Below, one piece after another: positions 34,220-43,268 of a stretch of DNA of 64,000 nucleotides. The notes under the pieces are model-generated. The model was not told the DNA's origin. It saw nothing but the letters and a program-made list of their open reading frames with translations, and ran no database searches. Position numbers and translations under genes: made by a program. The DNA comes from Pseudomonas gingeri (GTDB lineage: Bacteria; Pseudomonadota; Gammaproteobacteria; Pseudomonadales; Pseudomonadaceae), in contig NZ_JACAQA010000004.1 of NCBI RefSeq assembly GCF_013385425.1, forward strand, positions 62,001 to 126,000, in the 5' to 3' direction. Position 1 is the stretch's first letter. The number at the start of each line of letters is the position of its first letter.

Positions 34220-35227
34220 ATGGGTATTGATCTTCCGCTGATCTGGGCCGTGATCATCATCTTCGGCATCATGATGTACGTGGTCATGGATGGGTTCGAC
34301 CTGGGGATCGGCATTCTCTTCCCCTTCATCAAGGACGACCGTGACCGCGATGTGATGATGAACACCGTCGCGCCGGTCTGGGACGGCAACGAAACCTGGC
34401 TGGTGCTCGGTGGCGCGGCCTTGTTCGGCGCGTTTCCGCTGGCCTATTCGGTGGTGCTGTCGGCGCTCTACCTGCCATTGATCCTGATGCTGATCGGGCT
34501 GATCTTTCGTGGCGTGGCCTTTGAGTTCCGCTTCAAGGCCAAGGAGCACAAGCGGCATATCTGGGACAAGGCGTTTATCGGTGGTTCACTGACCGCGACC
34601 TTTTTCCAGGGCGTGGCGCTGGGGGCTTTCATCGATGGTATTCCGGTGGTCAATCGCCAGTTCGCCGGCGGCTCGCTGGACTGGTTGACACCCTTCACGC
34701 TGTTCTGTGGCGTGGCGCTGGTGGTGGCCTATGCCTTGCTCGGCTGCACCTGGCTGATCATGAAGACCGAGGGCAAGTTGCAGGAGCAGATGCATGACCT
34801 GGCGCGGCCCCTGGCCTATGTGGTGTTGGCGGTGATCGGGGTGGTCAGTCTCTGGACGCCCCTGGCCCATGCCGAGATCGCCGCGCGCTGGTTTACCTTG
34901 CCGAACCTGTTCTGGTTCCTGCCGGTGCCGATCCTGGTGCTGGTGACGCTGTACGGCTTGCTCCGGGCGGTGGCACGTAACGCCCACTACACGCCGTTCC
35001 TGCTGACCCTGGCGCTGATTTTCCTCGGCTACAGCGGCTTGGGCATCAGTCTGTGGCCGAATATCGTGCCGCCGTCGATCTCGATCTGGGACGCCGCCGC
35101 GCCGCCGCAAAGCCAGGGCTTCATGCTGGTGGGGACGCTGTTCATCATCCCGTTCATCCTGGGCTACACCTTCTGGAGCTACTACGTGTTCCGCGGCAAG
35201 GTGACCCACGAGGATGGTTATCACTAG
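34220..35227 (+). CDS. cioB: cyanide-insensitive quinol oxidase subunit II
   Basis: A 335-residue CydB/CioB-type subunit with eight membrane segments. It opens LIWAVIIIFGIMMYVVMDGF, then DLGIGILFPF, the CydB hallmark, and ends with WSYYVFRGKV. It forms the heterodimeric oxidase with CioA. The start lies 3 bp after the cioA stop, within one operon. GAACAAGGGG precedes the ATG. Confidence 0.95.
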   Translation: MGIDLPLIWAVIIIFGIMMYVVMDGFDLGIGILFPFIKDDRDRDVMMNTVAPVWDGNETWLVLGGAALFGAFPLAYSVVLSALYLPLILMLIGLIFRGVAFEFRFKAKEHKRHIWDKAFIGGSLTATFFQGVALGAFIDGIPVVNRQFAGGSLDWLTPFTLFCGVALVVAYALLGCTWLIMKTEGKLQEQMHDLARPLAYVVLAVIGVVSLWTPLAHAEIAARWFTLPNLFWFLPVPILVLVTLYGLLRAVARNAHYTPFLLTLALIFLGYSGLGISLWPNIVPPSISIWDAAAPPQSQGFMLVGTLFIIPFILGYTFWSYYVFRGKVTHEDGYH

Positions 35228-35316
35228 GGGAGTGTGCCCGCTCCGTGCAGGAGTGGGCTCGTTCGCGATGGCGTCCTGTGGAACGTCAGCGGATTTGAGA
35301 GACGAGGATTGGGTTT

Positions 35317-35484
35317 ATGACAGGCAAACCTTCTTTGCATGAGATCGAGGCGGCTGAGAAGAAACCGCTCTGGCAACGTATTGGCTGGCTGGTGATTATC
35401 TGGACGGGGAGCGTGCTTTCGCTCTTCGTGGTTGCCAGCCTGATGCGGCTGTTCATGAAGGCGGCGGGGATGACCACGCACTAG
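35317..35484 (+). CDS. DUF2474 small membrane protein, CioAB-associated
   Basis: A 55-residue protein. It starts MTGKPSLHEIEAAEKKPLW, has one membrane helix (about residues 24-46, WLVIIWTGSVLSLFVVAS) and ends AAGMTTH. This is the DUF2474 family, usually found immediately after cioAB, in the position held by cydX in E. coli; a role in oxidase assembly or stability is inferred. GACGAGGA lies before the ATG. The 89-bp gap after cioB holds a degenerate REP. Confidence 0.88.
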   Translation: MTGKPSLHEIEAAEKKPLWQRIGWLVIIWTGSVLSLFVVASLMRLFMKAAGMTTH

Positions 35485-35493
35485 CCAACCTTT

Positions 35494-35610
35494 TTGGCGG
35501 TCTTGAGGGCCCTTTCGCGGGCAAGCCCTGCTCCTACAGTACGGTGCCGAACACAGACTCTGCGTACGACATCAAACTGTAGGAGCAGGGCTTGCCCGCG
35601 AAGCTTTTGA
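35494..35610. repeat. REP doublet with conserved spacer
   Basis: Inverted core (GCGGGCAAGCCCTGCTCCTA), spacer with GTGCCGAAC...GCGTACGACATC, direct core (TGTAGGAGCAGGGCTTGCCC). A degenerate single copy precedes it near 35235-35275. Confidence 0.85.
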
Positions 35611-35617
35611 CGTTCGG

Positions 35618-36742
35618 TTACTTGCGCGCCTTGAGAATCACGAACTTGGGCGTCGCCGCCACTTGTTCGACGCCCCGGAACAACCGCGCCAGCTTGCTGT
35701 GATAACCCAGGTGGCGGTTGCCGACGATATACAGCGCGCCGCCCACCACCAGGGCTTCACGGGCCTGCTGGAACATCCGCCAGGCGAGGAAGTCACCGAC
35801 CACCTGCTGCTGGTGGAAGGGCGGGTTGCACAACACCACGTCCAGCGATTGCGGCGCTTGTCCCGCCAGGCCGTCGCCAGCCCGTATCACTGCCTCGCGC
35901 TCGCCCAACGTTGCCCGCCAGTTTTCCCGCGCCGACTGCACGGCCATGAACGACTCATCCACCAGGGTGTACTGGGCCTGGGGGTTTTGCAGGGCGCTGG
36001 CGATCGCCAATACCCCGTTGCCGCAGCCCAGGTCCGCGACCTGCGCGCTACCCAGGTTGCCCGGCAGATGGGGCAGGAAGGCCCGGGTGCCGATGTCCAG
36101 GCCTTCGCGGCAGAACACATTGGCGTGGTTGAGCAGCTCGATGGCCGGTTCGTCGAGCCGGTAGCGCGTCGGGTAGGGCGATATGGCCGGCTCCCGGGCC
36201 TCGGGCGTGGCGATCAGCAAGCGGGCCTTCTTCACCGCCAGGGACGCCTGCACCGGGCCGATATAACGCTCCAGCAGATCGCCGGCGGCCCTGGGCAGGT
36301 GCTTGATCATGGCGCCGGCGATCACCTGGGCGCCCGGGGCCAGCTGGCCTTGCAGGCGAATCAGCTGTTCTTCCAGCAGCGCGAGGGTCTTCGGCACCCG
36401 GATCAACACCCGGTCGAAGGGCCCGGCCCAGGTCTCGCTGGCGGGGATATGCGGCACCGCGTCGAAGGCCTGGCCGTTACGCACCAGGTTCTTTTCCAGC
36501 GCCAGGGCACCGAGGAACGAGTCGCCGCTGCTGGTCACCCGCACCTGTCCGGCCAGGCTGCTGGCCAGGGCGCCGAAGCTGTCGTTGAGTACCAGCACCC
36601 GGGTCTCGGCCGACACGCCTTGCTCGGCCAGATGCGCGAGCAGGTACTCATCCGCGGCATCGAAGGCTTGCAGGGGCTCGTTCTGTTGTTCGGGCTGGCG
36701 GATCAGGTCGAGTCGGGCAAACGGGCTTTCTAGCAGGGGCAT
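35618..36742 (-). CDS. rlmG: 23S rRNA (guanine(1835)-N2)-methyltransferase
   Basis: A 374-residue RlmG/RsmC-type enzyme with two tandem methyltransferase-like halves; the C-terminal one is active. VADLGCGNGVLAIASAL is the SAM loop, and DVVLCNPPFHQQ carries the NPPF motif of N2-guanine methylases. The N-terminal half (residues about 1-190) is the degenerate copy for RNA recognition. It modifies G1835 of 23S rRNA. It lies downstream of and on the same strand as the LuxR gene, 147 bp away. Confidence 0.93.
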   Translation of the reverse strand: MPLLESPFARLDLIRQPEQQNEPLQAFDAADEYLLAHLAEQGVSAETRVLVLNDSFGALASSLAGQVRVTSSGDSFLGALALEKNLVRNGQAFDAVPHIPASETWAGPFDRVLIRVPKTLALLEEQLIRLQGQLAPGAQVIAGAMIKHLPRAAGDLLERYIGPVQASLAVKKARLLIATPEAREPAISPYPTRYRLDEPAIELLNHANVFCREGLDIGTRAFLPHLPGNLGSAQVADLGCGNGVLAIASALQNPQAQYTLVDESFMAVQSARENWRATLGEREAVIRAGDGLAGQAPQSLDVVLCNPPFHQQQVVGDFLAWRMFQQAREALVVGGALYIVGNRHLGYHSKLARLFRGVEQVAATPKFVILKARK

Positions 36743-36889
36743 GGAGGGCTCTGGAGCGTCGATGTTGCCTCGTCACAGGTCAGGACAGGACAAGCGGGAA
36801 GAGAAGTTCGAAGGATTTTACGTGGGTTTGGCGCGGATTGCCTGTTTCTTCTGAGGGCAGGTCCTTCTGCCTGGTCGCTCCGTGCTCGT

Positions 36890-37603
36890 TCAGAAAAGCA
36901 GCCCTGATTTGGCGGCACACAAGACGGCGGAAGCTTTGTTGTTGACCCCGAACTTCCTCATGATCGTGCTCATGTGAAAACCCACGGTGCGCGTGGTCAG
37001 GTGGAGAATGTCGGCAATCTCGGAGGCGGTCTTGCCTTCCGCGGTCCACTTCATGATCTCGGCTTCGCGCGGCGACAACGGGTAGCTGTTGTCCGACCGT
37101 GGGGTCGGCAGCAGCTTGTCTGCCAGCGCTGAATGCAGCCAGTTGCACAGCCAGAGCACTTGCCCTGCCTTGCTGTAGAACTCATCGGTGGTAATCGGGA
37201 CCGAATTGCGCGCCAGACTCAAGGTACTGACGATGCCGCGAACGTCATGGACGGACTGTGAGCATCCTTGTCTCAACCCATGCTCTTGCATGTCTCTCCA
37301 GAGTGTTGGGGTGGATTGAAAGACCTCCGGGGACCAGAGGATCGGGAACACCGAACGATGACAGTGGAAAACCAACGGATCGATCGTTTGGTAGTTGTTG
37401 CGCTGATAGCATCTGTTCCATTCACTTGGGTAGTTGTTGAAGCTTGTGCTGTTTGTTTGATGGCTTCCGAGTAAGGTGGTCATTCTGAATGATACGTAGG
37501 TGAAACCTATTTGCATGGCCAGATTGAAAACTGCGTTGAAGATTGCTTGTTCTTCTTTTTCACTCATGAGCTGATGCAGTTGATTGTCCTGCCAGTTCTC
37601 CAT
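36890..37603 (-). CDS. ppoR: LuxR-family autoinducer-binding regulator (LuxR solo)
   Basis: A 237-residue LuxR-type quorum-sensing regulator with an autoinducer-binding domain (residues about 20-160) and a LuxR helix-turn-helix (172-235, SPREAEIMKWTAEGKTASEI). The TraR-type ligand residues are all in place: W and Y (EWNRCYQRNNY), D and P (TIDP), a second W (ILW) and the conserved glycine (QGCSQSVHD). No luxI synthase lies in the window, so it is a LuxR solo. Position between rlmG and fpr matches PpoR of P. putida, which I recall as binding 3-oxo-C6-HSL. Confidence 0.85.
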   Translation of the reverse strand: MENWQDNQLHQLMSEKEEQAIFNAVFNLAMQIGFTYVSFRMTTLLGSHQTNSTSFNNYPSEWNRCYQRNNYQTIDPLVFHCHRSVFPILWSPEVFQSTPTLWRDMQEHGLRQGCSQSVHDVRGIVSTLSLARNSVPITTDEFYSKAGQVLWLCNWLHSALADKLLPTPRSDNSYPLSPREAEIMKWTAEGKTASEIADILHLTTRTVGFHMSTIMRKFGVNNKASAVLCAAKSGLLF

Positions 37604-38021
37604 TGAGGTGCCCTTCCGTGATTGCGTGTAACGGTCGAAGGTGACGGGAATAGTGTAGGAAAGATCCGTATTGCGGGCCGATGTTTTTTGCTCTCCGATG
37701 ATATTTTTATCGACTTTAAAAAAAAGCAGTTATCGCGCGTCGTGCGGTAATTGAGGGCGGTTTGCTATCATTTTGGATTGTACCCTTGCGGAGGGTGTGG
37801 GTGTAAGTAGGGCCTTTGCGGACTCTGCAAGAGCTTCTATTTGTGAGTGTTTACTAAGTGCTGGTCGAAATGTTTTATATAAGCTGTTGTTTTCAGTTGT
37901 ATGTGTATTTTTGTAATTAATGTGTATAAGTTTTCCGGAAATCCTATACCAACACAAAGTACCGGTGTTTCTCCCATGGACTTTGCGCGACACTGACGTT
38001 CACTGCCTTACGGAGAACGTC
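37604..38021. other. AT-rich intergenic region between ppoR and fpr
   Basis: A 418-bp gene-free stretch, clearly more AT-rich than its surroundings in the right half. It holds CCCTTGCGGAGGG as a short hairpin, TTGCGGA repeated near 37785 and 37817, and AT-rich runs (TAATTAATG) before fpr. It must contain the divergent promoters of ppoR and fpr. No clear lux box or SoxR/FinR-type site was found by eye. Confidence 0.6.
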
Positions 38022-38798
38022 ATGACTGCCAGCGCCGAGAAGTTCACCCGCCAGGTGCTGCACGATGTCCAGCCCTTGACCCCCAGTCTGTTCACCTTGC
38101 GCGCCAGCCGTGATGCCGGCTTTCGTTTTCGAGCCGGCCAGTTCGCCCGCCTTGGGGTGAGCAAGGCCGACGGTAGTGTCGTGTGGCGGGCTTATTCGAT
38201 GGTGTCCTCACCCCATGACGAGTTCCTCGAATTCTTTTCCATCGTCGTGCCCGAGGGCGAATTCACCAGCGAGCTGAGTCGTCTGCGCGAGGGCGACACC
38301 TTGCTGGTGGACAAACAGGCATTTGGCTACCTGACCCTGGACCGTTTCGTCGACGGGCGCGACCTCTGGTTGCTGGCCACCGGCACCGGTATCGCGCCGT
38401 TCCTGTCGATCCTGCAGGATTTCGAGGTCTGGGAGCGCTTCGAGCGGATCATCCTGGTCTACAGTGCCCGCGAGGCGGCGGAGCTGGCCTATGGGGAACT
38501 GATTGCTGGTCTGGCCGGGCGCGATTACCTGGCCGAGCACGGCCACAAATTGCAGTTCATTGCCACGGTGACCCGCGAGCAGTGTCCGGGTCTGTTGAAC
38601 GGACGCATCACTCACTTGATCGAGAGCGGCGAGCTTGAACGGGTGGCGGGGGTGGCGCTGTCACCCGAGCATTCCCGGGTGATGCTGTGCGGCAATCCAC
38701 AGATGATCGATGACACCCGGGCGCTGCTCAAGCAACGGGGCTTGCAGCTCAGTCTGAGCCGGCGCCCCGGGCAGGTGGCGGTAGAGAACTATTGGTAG
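38022..38798 (+). CDS. fpr: ferredoxin-NADP+ reductase
   Basis: A 258-residue FAD enzyme of the bacterial ferredoxin-NADP reductase type, moving electrons between NADPH and ferredoxin for iron and redox stress functions. FAD-binding RAYSMVSSP (RxYS motif) is near residue 48, NADP-binding GTGIAPFLS near 120 and LCGNPQMI near 225. The C-terminus VENYW matches the aromatic-ending subclass of these reductases. ATG 38022 with GGAGA upstream is used. Confidence 0.92.
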   Translation: MTASAEKFTRQVLHDVQPLTPSLFTLRASRDAGFRFRAGQFARLGVSKADGSVVWRAYSMVSSPHDEFLEFFSIVVPEGEFTSELSRLREGDTLLVDKQAFGYLTLDRFVDGRDLWLLATGTGIAPFLSILQDFEVWERFERIILVYSAREAAELAYGELIAGLAGRDYLAEHGHKLQFIATVTREQCPGLLNGRITHLIESGELERVAGVALSPEHSRVMLCGNPQMIDDTRALLKQRGLQLSLSRRPGQVAVENYW

Positions 38799-38819
38799 GG
38801 CGACACTGCGTTGTGGCAG

Positions 38820-39233
38820 TCAGGGCTTGTTGGCCTGGGCCTTGAGCAGGTCGCGGATCTCACCCAGCAGTTCCTCTTCCTTGGTCGGGATCGGCGGCAC
38901 GGTCGGGGCTACCGCCTCTTCGCGCTTGAGCCGGTTGATGGCCTTGACCCCCATGAAAATGGCGAAGGCGACGATGATGAAGTCGATGCAGCTCTGAATG
39001 AATTTGCCATAGGCCAGGACCACGGCTGGCACATTGCCGTCGGCGGCTTTCAAGGTAATGGCCAGGGCACTGAAGTCGACCCCGCCGATGAGCAGCCCGA
39101 TCGGAGGCATCACCACGTCGCCGACAAACGACGAAACGATCTTGCCGAAGGCCGCGCCGATGATGATACCGACGGCCATGTCGACCACATTGCCCTTGAC
39201 CGCGAAGGCCTTGAACTCACTGAGCACGCTCAT
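38820..39233 (-). CDS. mscL: large-conductance mechanosensitive channel
   Basis: A 137-residue MscL, full family length. The N-terminal amphipathic helix ([20 protein letters not shown]) leads into TM1 with [21 protein letters not shown] periplasmic loop and TM2 ([16 protein letters not shown]) follow, and the C-terminal helix ends with [11 protein letters not shown]. It opens under hypo-osmotic tension to release solutes. It converges with fpr and diverges from katB. Confidence 0.95.
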   Translation of the reverse strand: MSVLSEFKAFAVKGNVVDMAVGIIIGAAFGKIVSSFVGDVVMPPIGLLIGGVDFSALAITLKAADGNVPAVVLAYGKFIQSCIDFIIVAFAIFMGVKAINRLKREEAVAPTVPPIPTKEEELLGEIRDLLKAQANKP

Positions 39234-39518
39234 AGGTTATTCCTTGTTACAGATGAGTGGAGTGATCGCAGTGTAATGGAGCCGCGCGGATCTTGCAGGA
39301 TGCGCGGAGCCGGCTGCGCTTGCTCTAATCGACCGGTTGCCCGGGGAAAAGTTTGCAAAGTGCCAGCAATCGCGCGAAATACGCGCCCTGGCGGCGGATG
39401 GCTCGTCTATTTTTTCAATCGACCTCTTCAGGCTTTTCTATTTAGAGAACCGGGCTTCAGTCACTAGCCTCTGGTCAGCGCATTGGAATGCGCTCTACAA
39501 AAACCAGAGGAGTCCGAC

Positions 39519-41060
39519 ATGAACATCATTCCTGCCCTTGGAAGCGTTTCTTCAAGGCGCGTGCTGTGTGTCTTGAGCGCCAGCCTGCTATCCCTGTCCG
39601 TCCACGCCGCGACCCTGACCCGTGATAACGGTGCCGCGGTCGGCGATAACCAGAACTCGCAGACCGCCGGTGCCGCCGGGCCGGTGCTGCTGCAGGACGT
39701 GCAACTGATCCAGAAACTCCAGCGCTTCGACCGTGAGCGTATTCCTGAGCGTGTGGTGCATGCGCGCGGCACCGGTGCCCATGGCACCTTTACCGTCACC
39801 GATGACCTGAGCGACCTGAGCAAGGCCAAGGTCTTTGCCGCCGGCAGTGCCACGCCGGTATTCGTGCGTTTCTCCGCAGTGGTGCACGGTAATCATTCGC
39901 CGGAAACCCTGCGCGACCCGCGCGGCTTTGCCACCAAGTTCTATACCAGCGAAGGCAACTGGGACCTGGTGGGCAACAACTTCCCGACCTTCTTCATTCG
40001 CGATGCCATCAAGTTCCCGGACATGGTGCATGCCTTCAAGCCCGATCCGCGGACTAATCTCGATGACGACTCGCGGCGCTTCGACTTTTTCTCCCATGTC
40101 CCTGAAGCCACTCGCACGCTGACCGAGTTGTACTCGGACTCCGGCACGCCGGCCAGTTACCGGGAGATGGATGGCAACGGTGTGCACGCCTACAAGTTGA
40201 TCAATGCCAAGGGCGACGTGCATTACGTCAAGTTCCATTGGAAGAGTCTGCAAGGGATTCGAAACTTGGATCCAAAATCGGTGGTCGAAGTGCAGGGCAA
40301 GGATTACAGCCATATGACCCACGATCTGGTGGCGCATATCAACAAGGGCGAGTTTCCGAAGTGGGATCTTTATGTCCAGGTCCTGGCGCCAGAGGACCTG
40401 GGCAAGTTCGACTTCGATGCACTGGACGCCACCAAGATCTGGCCGGGCGTGCCTGAGCGCAAGGTCGGGCAGATGGTGCTGGATCGCAACCCGGCGAATG
40501 TCTTCCAGGAAACCGAGCAGGTGGCCATGGCCCCGGCCAACCTGGTGCCGGGTATCGAGCCGTCCGAGGACCGGCTGTTGCAGGGCCGGGTCTTTTCCTA
40601 TGCCGATACCCAGATGTATCGTCTGGGGCCGAACGCGTTGCAGTTGCCGATCAACGCGCCGAAAGTCGCGGTCAACAACGGCAATCAGGATGGGGCGATG
40701 AACAGCGGCCACAGCAGCGCCGGGGTGAATTACCAGCCCAGCCGCCTGTTGCCTCGCGAGGAGCCGCAGGCGGCCCGTTACAGCCAATTGGCCCTGGCGG
40801 GCAGCACCCAGCAGGCGAAGATCCAGCGCGAGCAGAACTTCAAGCAGGCCGGTGACCTGTACCGCTCCTACAGCAAGAAGGAAAAGCAGGACCTGATCGA
40901 GAACTTCGGCGGTTCCCTGGCGGACACCGACGACGAGAGCAAGCACATCATGCTGTCGTTTCTCTACAAGGCCGACCCGGAGTATGGCGCGGGGGTGACC
41001 AAGGTGGCCAAGGGTGACCTGGCACGGGTCAAGGCGTTGGCGGCGAAGCTGGCGGACTAG
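39519..41060 (+). CDS. katB: periplasmic heme catalase KatB
   Basis: A 513-residue catalase starting at ATG 39519 (AGAGGAG upstream). A signal peptide (about 26 residues, ending SLSVHA) sends it to the periplasm, as in P. aeruginosa KatB. The distal His is in VVHARGTGAHGTF, the Asn in LVGNNFPTFFIRD, and the proximal Tyr in RVFSYADTQMYRLG. It destroys H2O2 and is usually OxyR-induced. It is followed about 200 bp later by ankB. Confidence 0.95.
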   Translation: MNIIPALGSVSSRRVLCVLSASLLSLSVHAATLTRDNGAAVGDNQNSQTAGAAGPVLLQDVQLIQKLQRFDRERIPERVVHARGTGAHGTFTVTDDLSDLSKAKVFAAGSATPVFVRFSAVVHGNHSPETLRDPRGFATKFYTSEGNWDLVGNNFPTFFIRDAIKFPDMVHAFKPDPRTNLDDDSRRFDFFSHVPEATRTLTELYSDSGTPASYREMDGNGVHAYKLINAKGDVHYVKFHWKSLQGIRNLDPKSVVEVQGKDYSHMTHDLVAHINKGEFPKWDLYVQVLAPEDLGKFDFDALDATKIWPGVPERKVGQMVLDRNPANVFQETEQVAMAPANLVPGIEPSEDRLLQGRVFSYADTQMYRLGPNALQLPINAPKVAVNNGNQDGAMNSGHSSAGVNYQPSRLLPREEPQAARYSQLALAGSTQQAKIQREQNFKQAGDLYRSYSKKEKQDLIENFGGSLADTDDESKHIMLSFLYKADPEYGAGVTKVAKGDLARVKALAAKLAD

Positions 41061-41087
41061 CAATCCCCGATAGTTGTTGTGTCAGTG

Positions 41088-41215
41088 CCGGCCTCTTCGC
41101 GGGCAAGCTCCGCTCCCACAGGTTTTGTGTCGTACACAAAACCTGGGCTCGACTCAAATCCTGTGGGAGCGGAGCTTGTCGGGACGCCGCATCGCCGCGA
41201 AGAGGCCCTTGAACT
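41088..41215. repeat. REP doublet with palindromic spacer
   Basis: Inverted core (GCGGGCAAGCTCCGCTCCCA), direct core (TGTGGGAGCGGAGCTTGTCG), and a spacer with the perfect palindrome AGGTTTTGTGT-CGT-ACACAAAACCT (41120-41144). Confidence 0.9.
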
Positions 41216-41257
41216 CACCAAACACCTTCCGGCTTCCCACCGCAACGGAGTTTCTCC

Positions 41258-41809
41258 ATGCGTATTTATGCTTTCCTGCTTTTACTGACCTGTGCCTTCG
41301 GCGCTTCAGCCCAAGAGGCACCGGTTCCCACCGACCCGGCCGCGCTCCAGGCGCAGCTCAAGGATTACTATTTCGATGCCGCCCGCCGTGGCGACGTCGA
41401 GATGCTCAACACCTTTATCGACGCCGGCTACAGCCTCGATACCCAGGACGACCAGGGCTACACCGCGCTGATCCTGGCGGCCTATCACGGCCAGGGCCCG
41501 GCGGTCGAACGCCTGCTGGCCGCCGGAGCCAATGCCTGCACCCAGGACAAACGCGGCAACACCGCGTTGATGGGCGCGATCTTCAAGGGCGAGGTGAGCA
41601 TCGCCCGGCGCCTGCTCGCCACCGACTGCAACCCGGACCAACGCAACGGCGCCGGCCAGACGGCGGCCATGTACGCCGGGTTGTTCAAACGTACCGGGTT
41701 GCTCGACGCCCTGGCGGCCAAAGGTGCCAACCTCGACGCCGAAGATCCCCTGGGCAATAGCGCGGCGCGTCTGGCGGACGGCGAAATCCGCACGCCGGCG
41801 CCGCGCTGA
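41258..41809 (+). CDS. ankB: exported ankyrin-repeat protein AnkB
   Basis: A 183-residue periplasmic ankyrin protein: signal peptide MRIYAFLLLLTCAFGASAQ, then about four ankyrin repeats, for example FDAARRGDVEMLNTFIDAGY, YTALILAAYHGQGPAVERLL and NTALMGAIFKGEVSIARRLL. In P. aeruginosa AnkB is needed for full KatB activity, and the two genes are neighbours here as there. ATG 41258 has GGAG upstream. Confidence 0.93.
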   Translation: MRIYAFLLLLTCAFGASAQEAPVPTDPAALQAQLKDYYFDAARRGDVEMLNTFIDAGYSLDTQDDQGYTALILAAYHGQGPAVERLLAAGANACTQDKRGNTALMGAIFKGEVSIARRLLATDCNPDQRNGAGQTAAMYAGLFKRTGLLDALAAKGANLDAEDPLGNSAARLADGEIRTPAPR

Positions 41810-41854
41810 TCGCCGCCAGCTGAGCTATCATCGCGGTTTTGCGTGGGGGTTCAG

Positions 41855-43222
41855 ATGGCCAAGGCCAAGCGCATGTACGGCTGCACCGAGTGCGGCGCGA
41901 CCTTTCCCAAGTGGGCCGGCCAGTGCGGTGAATGCGGGGCCTGGAACACCCTGACCGAGACGATGGTGGAAAGCGGCGGTGCCGCGCCGCCCAGCGGTCG
42001 CACCGGCTGGGCCGGGCAACAGGCGCAGATCAAGACCCTGGCCGAAGTCAGCGTCGAGGAAATCCCGCGTTTTTCCACGGCGTCCGGGGAACTCGACCGA
42101 GTGCTCGGCGGCGGCCTGGTGGACGGCTCGGTGGTGCTGATCGGTGGCGACCCGGGCATCGGCAAGTCGACCATTCTGCTGCAGACCCTGTGCAATCTCG
42201 CCACGCGCATGCCGGCGCTGTATGTCACCGGCGAAGAATCGCAACAACAGGTCGCCATGCGCGCCCGGCGCCTGGGCCTGCCCCAGGACCAACTGCGGGT
42301 GATGACCGAGACCTGCATCGAAACCATCATTGCCACCGCCCGGGTGGAAAAACCCAAGGTCATGGTGATCGACTCGATCCAGACCATTTTCACCGAGCAA
42401 CTGCAATCGGCACCGGGCGGCGTGTCCCAGGTCCGCGAGAGCGCGGCGCTGCTGGTGCGTTATGCGAAGCAGAGCGGCACGGCGATTTTCCTGGTCGGTC
42501 ACGTGACCAAGGAAGGCGCCCTGGCCGGGCCGCGGGTGCTTGAGCACATGGTCGACACCGTGCTGTATTTCGAGGGTGAGTCCGATGGCCGCCTGCGCCT
42601 GTTGCGCGCGGTGAAGAACCGTTTCGGGGCGGTCAATGAACTGGGCGTGTTCGGCATGACCGACCGTGGCCTGAAGGAAGTCTCCAACCCCTCGGCGATT
42701 TTCCTGACACGGGCCCAGGAAGAAGTGCCGGGCAGTGTGGTCATGGCCACCTGGGAAGGCACCCGGCCGATGCTGGTGGAGGTGCAGGCCCTGGTGGACG
42801 ACAGTCACCTGGCCAACCCGCGCCGGGTCACCCTCGGGCTGGACCCGAATCGCCTGGCGATGCTGCTGGCGGTCCTGCACCGCCATGGCGGGATTCCGAC
42901 CCACGACCAGGATGTGTTCCTCAACGTCGTCGGCGGGGTCAAGGTCCTGGAGACCGCCTCGGACCTGGCGCTGCTGGCGGCGATCATGTCCAGCCTGCGC
43001 AACCGGCCATTGCCCCACGACCTGCTGGTGTTCGGCGAGGTAGGCCTGTCCGGCGAAGTGCGGCCGGTGCCCAGCGGCCAGGAGCGTCTTAAAGAGGCGG
43101 CCAAGCATGGTTTCAAGCGGGCCATCGTGCCCAAGGGCAATGCGCCGAAAGAAGCGCCGCCGGGGTTGGTGATCATCGCGGTGACGCGGTTGGAGCAGGC
43201 TTTGGATGCGTTGTTTGAATAA
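41855..43222 (+). CDS. radA: DNA repair protein RadA
   Basis: A 455-residue RadA/Sms. The C4 zinc finger (CTECGATFPKWAGQCGECGAW, residues 10-30) is followed by a RecA-like ATPase with Walker A GGDPGIGKST and the RadA-specific KNRFG motif (KNRFGAVNELGVF), and a Lon-protease-like domain (about 290-455) without catalytic serine function. It promotes branch migration in recombination. ATG 41855 with GGGGG upstream is used. Confidence 0.95.
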   Translation: MAKAKRMYGCTECGATFPKWAGQCGECGAWNTLTETMVESGGAAPPSGRTGWAGQQAQIKTLAEVSVEEIPRFSTASGELDRVLGGGLVDGSVVLIGGDPGIGKSTILLQTLCNLATRMPALYVTGEESQQQVAMRARRLGLPQDQLRVMTETCIETIIATARVEKPKVMVIDSIQTIFTEQLQSAPGGVSQVRESAALLVRYAKQSGTAIFLVGHVTKEGALAGPRVLEHMVDTVLYFEGESDGRLRLLRAVKNRFGAVNELGVFGMTDRGLKEVSNPSAIFLTRAQEEVPGSVVMATWEGTRPMLVEVQALVDDSHLANPRRVTLGLDPNRLAMLLAVLHRHGGIPTHDQDVFLNVVGGVKVLETASDLALLAAIMSSLRNRPLPHDLLVFGEVGLSGEVRPVPSGQERLKEAAKHGFKRAIVPKGNAPKEAPPGLVIIAVTRLEQALDALFE

Positions 43223-43268
43223 TGATCGCTTCATCTATCAATCGACCTATTGGGAAGGGAGTCAAAGG

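Noticed and set aside
32759..34558. 599-residue opening antisense to cioA and cioB
   Set aside because: Shadow of the oxidase genes, no domain recognised.
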